Source: Defluviicoccus sp046348835 (lineage in GTDB: Bacteria > Pseudomonadota > Alphaproteobacteria > Rhodospirillales > Defluviicoccaceae). Taken from it: a stretch of 64,000 nucleotides of DNA. The stretch lies in the NCBI GenBank assembly GCA_046348835.1, contig JAXMDM010000002.1:930001-994000 (forward strand). Reading direction: 5' to 3'. The notes under the pieces were generated by a model. The model was not told where the DNA came from, searched no databases, and was given only the letters and a program-made list of their open reading frames with translations. Position 1 is the first letter of the stretch. Each line of letters begins with the position of its first letter. Of this stretch, positions 25,676-32,789 are shown piece after piece. The translations under genes were made by a program, and so were the position numbers.

Positions 25676-27202
25676 TCACTTGACGATATCGACGTCGTAG
25701 GTGCTGCCGTGCTCGTTGATCCCCTGGCACTTCGCCCGACCGTCGGCACCGGGCGCGCAGGCGACCTTCGACTTCTCGAACACGGTGCCGTCGGGACAGC
25801 TCACCTGACTCTGGTCGAGCACCAGCCGACCCCCCTCCATGGTCGAATTGACCGTTCCGCTGCAGGTCTGCTGCTGGCCGCCCACCGAGCGGCGCAGGGT
25901 GACCGGCCCCTGTCCCTTTTGAAACGCGTAGGATAGATCGATGGGGTTGCCGGACTTGTCCTGCAGGCCGGTGATCGACCGCCACGCGCCGTCGAGAAAC
26001 TTGGTGTCCCCGTCCTGGATCGCCTTCTGCGGAATGGTCAGCGGCGTCCCGGGTGGTGGCGCGCCGGTGCCGCCGGTGTGGCCGGCGGCTCCCGCTTGGT
26101 CCGTCTTCTGGGTTTCTGCACCCTTTTGCGAGTCGGCACCGGCGGCGTCGGGCTTTTCCGCTTCCGGCTTCGGCTGTTGGGTTTCCGCCGGGGGCTGCTT
26201 TTCGTCCGCCGGGGGGTGCCCGGCATCGGGGGATTGGGGCGGCTCGCCGGTCCTGTCCGGCCCCTTGTCCGGCAGCGATGGTTTCCCGGTCTCCGCTGCC
26301 GGCGGCGTGCCGGGCGGCGGAAGCGGGCCGGCACCCTCCAGCGGTTTGCCGTCCGGACCGACAGCCACCAGGTTGCCCTGGGCATCGACGGTCACCGTCC
26401 TTCCGGCGTGGTCCACGTAGATGGGCGACCCCTCGCTGCTGGTGATCGGTCGTCCATCCGGGCCGAGCAAGGGCTTGAGGTCGGGCGGAACCTGGGTCGC
26501 CGACTCCTGCAGAGCCGGCACCCATCCGGTATAAGGGACCGGCACACCGCAGCTTTTCAGCCCGACCAGGAGCAGCAACAGCAGCAAAAGCAGCAGCGGC
26601 AGCCACAGCCACCAGCGTCGGTACCAGGGCCGCGCTGGCGGGATGGCCTCGACGCGCGGCGCCTCCTCGGTGAGGGCGGGCGCAACCTCGGTGGGGGGTA
26701 CCGGCGCGGGCGCCGCTGCCGCCGGGAGCAGACCGCCGATGATGTCGAATCCGGGCGCCGCGTTCAGCGGATGAAAACCCCAGAAGGTCATCACCGGCCG
26801 GCCGTTGACCAGATAGATGTGGTCCTCGCCGGGAATGCGGGTGGCTTGCGCCAGGAGCCTGCCGAATACCTTGCGCTCGGAGGTCTCGGCATCGCCCTGG
26901 AGCGCCTGGCTCTGGGCGGCGAGCCGGTCGCGGGCGGCGTGGATGAGGGCGACCGCCTCGGTGCGCTCGTCCTCGGTGGCCGCCGACCAGGGCACCACCG
27001 GGCCGGGCTCCGGGGCGTACCAGTCGATGACGTCGCCCTGGTCATGGCGCTTCGGGATGGCGAACAGATCGGCGGTTTCGCTCCCGTACAGCCGGCGCAC
27101 GGCGGCGCGTAGCTGACTAGCGGCGCTGTAAACCGGCTTGCCGACCGCTCCCAGCGGATGGAATTCGGTCAAACTTCCCGAACGAAGCAGCGCACCTGCC
27201 AT
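25676..27202 (-). CDS. srfA: SrfA-family membrane protein
   Basis: A 508-residue single-pass protein. The N-terminal 160 residues match the SrfA family: LLRSGSLTEFHPLG, PVYSAASQLRAAVRR, ADLFAIPKRHDQGDVIDWYA, and HIYLVNGRPVMTFWGFHPLN. A proline-rich linker leads to a poly-leucine membrane helix (about 198-214). The periplasmic part has a long Pro/Gly/Glu/Lys linker (about 270-375) and a C-terminal domain with two cysteine pairs (QTCSG, VSCPDG, VACAPG, AKCQG). The head should be cytoplasmic, near SrfB. The gene follows its vWA paralogue by 80 bp. Confidence 0.83.
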   Translation of the reverse strand: MAGALLRSGSLTEFHPLGAVGKPVYSAASQLRAAVRRLYGSETADLFAIPKRHDQGDVIDWYAPEPGPVVPWSAATEDERTEAVALIHAARDRLAAQSQALQGDAETSERKVFGRLLAQATRIPGEDHIYLVNGRPVMTFWGFHPLNAAPGFDIIGGLLPAAAAPAPVPPTEVAPALTEEAPRVEAIPPARPWYRRWWLWLPLLLLLLLLLLVGLKSCGVPVPYTGWVPALQESATQVPPDLKPLLGPDGRPITSSEGSPIYVDHAGRTVTVDAQGNLVAVGPDGKPLEGAGPLPPPGTPPAAETGKPSLPDKGPDRTGEPPQSPDAGHPPADEKQPPAETQQPKPEAEKPDAAGADSQKGAETQKTDQAGAAGHTGGTGAPPPGTPLTIPQKAIQDGDTKFLDGAWRSITGLQDKSGNPIDLSYAFQKGQGPVTLRRSVGGQQQTCSGTVNSTMEGGRLVLDQSQVSCPDGTVFEKSKVACAPGADGRAKCQGINEHGSTYDVDIVK

Positions 27203-27282
27203 TAACCCTTCCGGTACTCCAGATCGTCCGCCGCCGCACCGCCGCTCCTCGACCCCCGGTCCTCAACGGCCACCTGCGGGTG

Positions 27283-29103
27283 TCAGCGGCAGTGCGCCGG
27301 CTTGATCGCGTCCTGAGCCGCCTCTTTTATCGTCTTTTCGAACGCGAGGCCATCACCCGGTTTAAGAACCCGGCCGCCGGTGGCGTTGGCCATGCAGGCG
27401 CCGGAGCCGTTGCCGAGGATGTCGACGACGTTGATCTTCAACAGCGGCTTCTCGGCGTGCAGACGCCGGGCGGCGGCGCAGGGATCGCCGCCGCAGCTGT
27501 CGTCGCCGTCGGAGATCACCACCATCACCGCCGGCGCCTTGACCCCGTCGACCATGGCGCCCGCCTGGAGCACACCCTCGGCCAGAGGTGTGCCCTGCAT
27601 CGGCCGGAGGGCGTCGACGCGGGCGTAGAGCTGGCCCCGCTGGGCGCCGCTGAAGAAGCCGTTGTTGGTGGGGGACGGACACCGCTCGAGCGTCACCAGT
27701 CCCACGTCCACGTCGTCCGGCATGCTGCGGACGACGCTGGTCACCCCGCGCTTTGCCGCCTCCAATCGGGACGGTCCGCTGGTCTGTCCGAGGATGGCGG
27801 CGCCGAGTGCACCCAGCGGGCCGAGCTGGCTCAGCATCCCTTGGACCTGGCTTATGGACGCGTCTGCCGGCAGGCGCATGCTGCCGGACGCATCCAGCAC
27901 GATCGCCGCGTCGGGTGCCTCTTCCGGGGTCCGCTCGCCCGGGCAGGGCGGCAGCCCGGGCGGGGTGGCCTGGCGTTGCGGCGGCGGCGGCGACGGTTGC
28001 GCGGCGGGCGGCTGGGTCGGCGAGGGTGGGGGCACCTCCGCCGCTGCCTTCGCCTCCGCCTGTCGCCGCGCCTCCTGGGCGGCTTTGCGCTCGGCGTCGG
28101 CGGCGCGGCGCTGCTCGGCCTCCGCCTGTCGGCGGGCCTGATCCGCCTTGCGGGCTTCTTCCCGCGCCTTCTTCCGGCAGGCGTCGATGGCGGTGGCCAG
28201 ATCGCGGACGATTTGCTGCCGTTGCCGTTCCAGGTCGTCTCCCTTGCTCGTCGCCTCGGCGATCGACGCGCGCAAGGGGCAGAGCTCGCGGGCGGCCGCC
28301 AGCGCCGCAACCGCGTCGGCGAGCCGGCCGGACAGGCTCGCCTCGTCCGCTTTCGCCGCCGCCAGTTCATTCCCCAGGCTGCAATAGGCGAGCCGGCCCT
28401 GCAGGTCGGCGGTGAGCCCGTCGATCCTTTGCCGCAGCGCCCGCTCGTCGTCGTCGGCGGCTTGCAGCAACCGCGCGTAGTCGGGACCCCAGGGCGGCCA
28501 GCGGAGAAGACCGGAGGCAAAGACGCCGACGACGATCGCCGCCAGCGCCAGAGCCGCCGCCAGCGGCAGCACCCACCGCGGCAGCCGTCGCGGCGGTGCC
28601 GGGCCATCTTCGGCCGGCGGCAGAGGCGGCGTCGGAACCGGCCGGGCGACGCCGGCGGGACCCTCCGCCGGCGCCAGGGGCCGGTATCCCCAGAAGGTGA
28701 GCACCGGCTGGCCGTCGACCACATAAACGGTGGCATCACCGGGATAGGACAGGGCCGCCCGCAGCCGCTCACCCAGTTCGCCCTCGCCGCCGGCGCTCAG
28801 CCGGTCGGCCAGTGCGCCCAGCGCCGCCAGCCGATCGGCGAGCACCCTTCGGGCGGCATCGCCATCGGCCGCGGCGAGGGAGGCGAGCGGCACCGGCTGG
28901 CCGCTCAGATCGGAATACCATTCGATGGTGCGGCCGTCGGCGGCCGGCACCGGCTCGGCCAGCAGCGATGCGGTCACCGCCGGCAGGTGGCGGCGGATCG
29001 CCGCGTCGAGGCGGCGGTGCAGGGCTGCGTCGGGTGGAGAGCCGGCGCCGACCGGTTGATACGGTGTCGCATTCACTCGGGCGACGCGCAGACGGTTGAC
29101 CAT
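27283..29103 (-). CDS. vWA-domain membrane protein with SrfA-type N-terminal head
   Basis: A 606-residue protein, first in the srf run. Residues 1-145 repeat the SrfA head in divergent form: EWYSDLSGQPVPL, then TVYVVDGQPVLTFWGYRPL, aligned with the motif in the next gene. A membrane helix at about 176-198 is followed by a coiled coil (about 210-360, alanine/arginine/glutamate-rich) and a C-terminal vWA domain with a full metal site DASGS (404-408) and the strand VMVVISDGDDSC. Paired cysteines CGGDPC lie inside the vWA domain. It is the SrfA paralogue whose periplasmic part has been replaced by a metal-dependent binding domain. Confidence 0.82.
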   Translation of the reverse strand: MVNRLRVARVNATPYQPVGAGSPPDAALHRRLDAAIRRHLPAVTASLLAEPVPAADGRTIEWYSDLSGQPVPLASLAAADGDAARRVLADRLAALGALADRLSAGGEGELGERLRAALSYPGDATVYVVDGQPVLTFWGYRPLAPAEGPAGVARPVPTPPLPPAEDGPAPPRRLPRWVLPLAAALALAAIVVGVFASGLLRWPPWGPDYARLLQAADDDERALRQRIDGLTADLQGRLAYCSLGNELAAAKADEASLSGRLADAVAALAAARELCPLRASIAEATSKGDDLERQRQQIVRDLATAIDACRKKAREEARKADQARRQAEAEQRRAADAERKAAQEARRQAEAKAAAEVPPPSPTQPPAAQPSPPPPQRQATPPGLPPCPGERTPEEAPDAAIVLDASGSMRLPADASISQVQGMLSQLGPLGALGAAILGQTSGPSRLEAAKRGVTSVVRSMPDDVDVGLVTLERCPSPTNNGFFSGAQRGQLYARVDALRPMQGTPLAEGVLQAGAMVDGVKAPAVMVVISDGDDSCGGDPCAAARRLHAEKPLLKINVVDILGNGSGACMANATGGRVLKPGDGLAFEKTIKEAAQDAIKPAHCR

Positions 29104-29267
29104 GGTTCCTCGAATGCGGCGAGCAGGCGGTGCCCGCAGGGCCGAGGTGCGACCGGCCTCGGCATCACGCTAGCATGGCCGGCGTCGGCGGCGGAAGCGC
29201 GAGGGACGCCTTGCAGGCGGTGCGATGGCTTTGCCGGAAGGCCGGCGGTTGCGGTAGCTTGCGGACG

Positions 29268-29690
29268 ATGATCCGGATCACCGAAGAGATCGCCATCGAC
29301 GAGCGGGACCTGGTGGAAACCTTCATCCACGCCCCCGGACCCGGCGGACAGAACGTCAACAAGCTGACCACGGCGGTGCAGTTGCGTTTCGACGCCGCCA
29401 ACGCGTCACTGCCGGAGACGGTTCGGGCCCGGTTGGTCCGGCTTGCCGGCCGCCGGCTGACCCAGGAGGGGGTGCTGGTGATCACCGCCCATCGCCATCG
29501 TTCCCGCGAGCGCAATCGGGAAGACGCGCTCGCCCGGCTGATCGAGCTGATGCGACGGGCGGCGGTACCGGCGCGACCGCGCAAGCCGACGCGGCCGACA
29601 CCGGCGTCGCGGCGCCGGCGTCTGGAGGCGAAGCTGCGGCGGTCGGCCCTCAAGCGCGGCAGGACGACCTTCGTTACCTCGGAGGATTGA
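29268..29690 (+). CDS. arfB: Alternative ribosome-rescue factor ArfB (peptidyl-tRNA hydrolase)
   Basis: Releases peptides from ribosomes stalled on truncated mRNA. The 140-residue protein has the class I release-factor domain with the GGQ loop (HAPGPGGQNVNK, about residues 20-31) and the arginine/lysine-rich C-terminal tail that enters the empty mRNA channel (RRRRLEAKLRRSALKRGR). ATG 29268 is chosen because it starts the family sequence IRITEEIAIDERDL. It is divergent from the srf run. Confidence 0.94.
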   Translation: MIRITEEIAIDERDLVETFIHAPGPGGQNVNKLTTAVQLRFDAANASLPETVRARLVRLAGRRLTQEGVLVITAHRHRSRERNREDALARLIELMRRAAVPARPRKPTRPTPASRRRRLEAKLRRSALKRGRTTFVTSED

Positions 29691-29775
29691 GCCGGCGCCG
29701 GGTGTGCTATGGTGGGGCGGTGCCACGGTGCCCATGCGCCGGGGCGCGCTCGGGTGGTGGAGGCGAGCGGAGGAA

Positions 29776-30381
29776 ATGCGTATCGTCGTCGTCGGCGCCA
29801 GCGGAACCATCGGCCAGGCGGTGGTCCGCCTTTTGGCCCTTGATCACGACATCGTCCCCGTCGGTCGGACGACGGGCCAGTACCGGGTCGATCTCGCCGT
29901 GCGGGAGTCGATCGAAGCCCTGTTCGCCACCCTCGGCCCGATCGATGCCGTCGTCTCGGCCGCCGGCGAGGCGCGGTTCGGCGAACTCGACAAGCTCACC
30001 GACGCCGACTTCGCCTTCTCCCTCGGCAACAAGCTGATGGGGCAGATCAACCTGGTGAGGATCGGCCACCCCTTCGTCGGCGCGGGCGGTTCGTTCACCC
30101 TGACCAGCGGCGTTCTCGCCCATCATCCCATGGTGGGAAGCGCCGCGATCAGCCTGGTCAACGCCGGCATCGAGGGGTTCGCCCGTGCCGCGGCGCTGGA
30201 GCTGCCGCGCGGCATCCGCATCAATGTCGTCAGCCCGCCGTGGGTGACCGAGACCTTGCAGGCGATGGGAATGGCCACCGCCCATGGGCTACCGGCGGAG
30301 CGGGTGGCGTTGGCCTACCGGGCGAGTGTCGAGGGAGCCGCCAGCGGCGAGACCCTGGACCCCCGGCTGGTGACCCAATGA
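29776..30381 (+). CDS. Short-chain dehydrogenase/reductase
   Basis: A 201-residue NADP-type short-chain dehydrogenase. The glycine-rich motif GASGTIGQ (8-15), the later SAAGEARFG (in place of NNAG) and PRGIRINVVSPPWVTET are clear. The usual YxxxK catalytic pair is not obvious: at that place stands SAAISLVNAG, so tyrosine and lysine appear to be replaced and activity is doubtful or altered. This matches a group of short SDRs annotated only as short-chain dehydrogenase. ATG 29776 follows cggagga closely. No operon partner. Confidence 0.82.
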   Translation: MRIVVVGASGTIGQAVVRLLALDHDIVPVGRTTGQYRVDLAVRESIEALFATLGPIDAVVSAAGEARFGELDKLTDADFAFSLGNKLMGQINLVRIGHPFVGAGGSFTLTSGVLAHHPMVGSAAISLVNAGIEGFARAAALELPRGIRINVVSPPWVTETLQAMGMATAHGLPAERVALAYRASVEGAASGETLDPRLVTQ

Positions 30382-30399
30382 CGATGGCCGCAGCTTTCC

Positions 30400-30981
30400 C
30401 TAGCGCGGGTCCCCCGGCCGGATGATCTCGTAGGTGCAGTCGAAGGACAGGGCGGCGACGCGGTAGGTGTCCTTTGGATTGCCGGGGTCGCGGACGATGA
30501 CGTCCCCCGGCCGCGCCACCATCGCCTCACCCCAGGGGGCGGTAAAGGTGAAGGAGCCGTCCTCGCCGCGCACGCGCATGTAGAGCATTTCCGGCCCGAC
30601 CGATCGGTAGGGCTGCCAGCCGTCGGCGCCGCCGCGATCGGTTGGCGCCTCCTCGTAGCGTTCGGTGAAGACCTTGGCGCTGACCAGGTACTGCTCGTTG
30701 CCGGTGTCGGAGCAGCGGTTGCGGACCACCCGGTCGCCCGCCACCGCCGGCCGGCTCTGGGTCTCCTTGCCCTCGCCGGCGATGATGGTGACGATCACCT
30801 CGCCCGGCTTCGCCGGTCGCACCTCGACCACCGCGGATTTGCGGGCAAGGCCGGTCCTGCCTTCCTTCTCCGCCGCGTCGAACAGCGTATTGATGTCCAG
30901 TCTCGTGTCTCCCTTCACCAGGGGGGCGAGCGAAAAGAAACCGGCGATCAGCGTCGGCATCATCAAACGGTGCGGATTCAT
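30400..30981 (-). CDS. Secreted PGDYG-like protein of unknown function
   Basis: A 193-residue protein with an N-terminal signal sequence (residues 1-24, ending VKG). The C-terminal stretch ARPGDVIVRDPGNPKDTY followed by F-x-C-T-Y-E-I resembles the PGDYG domain found in conflict-type gene clusters and stand-alone proteins, role unknown. An additional cysteine pair (NRCSDTG, FDCTYE) is present. It overlaps the stop of the TIR-like gene upstream (ATGA), so the two form one transcript and probably one functional unit. Confidence 0.6.
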   Translation of the reverse strand: MNPHRLMMPTLIAGFFSLAPLVKGDTRLDINTLFDAAEKEGRTGLARKSAVVEVRPAKPGEVIVTIIAGEGKETQSRPAVAGDRVVRNRCSDTGNEQYLVSAKVFTERYEEAPTDRGGADGWQPYRSVGPEMLYMRVRGEDGSFTFTAPWGEAMVARPGDVIVRDPGNPKDTYRVAALSFDCTYEIIRPGDPR

Positions 30982-32321
30982 CGGCCGAGCTCCTTCAGCT
31001 TGGCAATCTGTTCTTCAAGCGTTGAACTCATCCATGGTTCCGGTGCCGCCGCGACGGCCTCGGCATGGAGTCTGCCGGCATCGTCGCGACCGAGGCCGAA
31101 AGCGGCCTCGGCCCGGGTCGCAAGCAGCCAGAACCGCTCGGCGGCGGTCTTCTGCGGCGATTCCAGCAGGCGTGCGCATTGGTCGAACACCTCGCGGCGA
31201 TAGCGGGTGGCCAGAACCCGATCGGCGATCGCTTCCTCCCCTTCGCTCACCGACGCCCGCACGTCCAGCAGGTAGGGAAAGTTGATGCCGTTATACATGT
31301 CGTTCTTGAAAAAATAGCCGCGGCCATAGGCGCGGATGGCCTGGTCCAGATCGGCCCGGTCGTGTTGCACCTCCCACAGCCGCTTGTGGATCGCGCCCCA
31401 CAGTCCCACCGTCTCGGCGTCGCTGGAGGTGGGTGGCGCCAGCGGTTCCAGGATGCGCTTCGCCTCCACCAGCGCGGCGAGCTTGTCGGGCAGCTCCGAC
31501 TTGTAGGTGGCGAGAGCCAGTTGCTGGATCAGGTAGGGATCGTTCGGCTGCATCTTCTGCAGCGCCTTGAGGAAGCCGACCACGGTCAGCCAGTCGGTCC
31601 GCTCCTTCACCGCCGCCTTCGCCGCGTGGAAACTTTCCATCAACGTGGCGAAGCTCTCCTTGCTGGTCTCCGGCGCCGGTGCTGCCGGTGGACAGGGGGG
31701 GAGCTCCGTCCCGGCGATCGTTGGCACCGCCGCCGCCGGTGAGGGCGGAGCGGGTGCGACGGCCGCCGGCGGGGGAGTACCTGGCGGCGCGCTCGATTGC
31801 TGGGCGAGGGAGGGCAGGAACAGATAGACCGGGCTGTCGCACTCCATCTTGCCGATCAGCTCGATGATCTTCGTCTTCAGAAGCCCCCGCACCCGCATCA
31901 CCTCGCCGAAGCCGATATCATCGCCGGCATGGGCGTAGGTGAGGATGCTGAGGTGGCTGAGGTCAAAGGGGAATTTGAAGTTGCTCTCGGCCATGACGAT
32001 GGTCGTGTAGGGCCGGAGCGCGTGGCGGACACCGAGCTCGTAGATGGCGTTGGCGTTGGACGTCGACAGGTCGGCGACCACCAGGTCGGCGGCGAGAAGC
32101 TGCTCGTACATGGGCTTGTCGATCACCGTCGAGTGGATGATCGCATCGGCGCGGATGCACTCCAGGCCGGCCTCCTCCACCGTCGGCTTGATGATGTGCT
32201 CGTAGGTCATGTTCAGGTCGAGCACACGTTGCGGATTGGACTGGAAATCGGTCTTTTTGCCGAAACCCATAACGACAAAGCAGGTCTTTTTGCCGTTGGT
32301 TGCGGCGGATGCGTCGGCCAT
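30978..32321 (-). CDS. TIR/deoxyribosyltransferase-like domain with TPR-type C terminus (TRAFs-binding-like)
   Basis: A 447-residue cytoplasmic protein. The N-terminal 165 residues are a flavodoxin-like nucleotide-binding domain (KTCFVVMGFGKKTDF, HIIKPTVEEAGLECIRADAI, ADLVVADLSTSNANAIYELG) related to nucleoside 2-deoxyribosyltransferases and TIR. A Pro/Ala linker (about 175-225) leads to a helical repeat region like the TRAFs-binding domain of ASK-type kinases (DUF4071). Such combinations occur in bacterial NTP-dependent conflict systems, where the first domain senses or cleaves a nucleotide signal. ATG 32321 follows gagggt. The pair with the PGDYG-like gene is the whole operon. Confidence 0.75.
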   Translation of the reverse strand: MADASAATNGKKTCFVVMGFGKKTDFQSNPQRVLDLNMTYEHIIKPTVEEAGLECIRADAIIHSTVIDKPMYEQLLAADLVVADLSTSNANAIYELGVRHALRPYTTIVMAESNFKFPFDLSHLSILTYAHAGDDIGFGEVMRVRGLLKTKIIELIGKMECDSPVYLFLPSLAQQSSAPPGTPPPAAVAPAPPSPAAAVPTIAGTELPPCPPAAPAPETSKESFATLMESFHAAKAAVKERTDWLTVVGFLKALQKMQPNDPYLIQQLALATYKSELPDKLAALVEAKRILEPLAPPTSSDAETVGLWGAIHKRLWEVQHDRADLDQAIRAYGRGYFFKNDMYNGINFPYLLDVRASVSEGEEAIADRVLATRYRREVFDQCARLLESPQKTAAERFWLLATRAEAAFGLGRDDAGRLHAEAVAAAPEPWMSSTLEEQIAKLKELGR

Positions 32322-32789
32322 GGCGATACCCTCGCGAGACGTCGTGTCGCACCTCGATTGCGGCAAATGTGATGACGGCGCGCATGTTTGACAATCGGGC
32401 TTGTGCCACGGCGCGTCGGTGGCGCGGGGCGGCCACTTTCGGCGTCCGGCCGGAGACCATTTTGGGTCAAGGGCGGTGGCGGCGGGACGCGAGCCGCGAA
32501 TCTATCGCATGTTTGCCGCGAAGGCGGCGCGTCGGCGCTTAATCCGGCGCCCGGAGGGGGCAGGAATATAAGGTAAATCAGATATTTGCCGGCCCGGGCT
32601 TGCTACAGTAGATGCTAATATTGCGATGAGCGTGCGAACTCTCTAGGGTCGGGAGAGTTTACTCGATGGCGCGCACGCATCTCGGGAAAACATGCGGTGG
32701 GATACGCGCGACTCTGCCTCCGCCTTTTCAGCCTGGGGAGCGACCGGCTGGAGCGGTGCGTTCAAGTCCCAGATCGAGGGGGAGAGGGA
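32322..32789. other. Intergenic region upstream of the PQQ dehydrogenase
   Basis: About 470 bp between divergent genes. No supported coding sequence. The stretch 32565-32630 is AT-richer than the surroundings (aggaatataaggtaaatc) and probably holds a promoter, but I find no clean hexamer pair. Confidence 0.5.
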
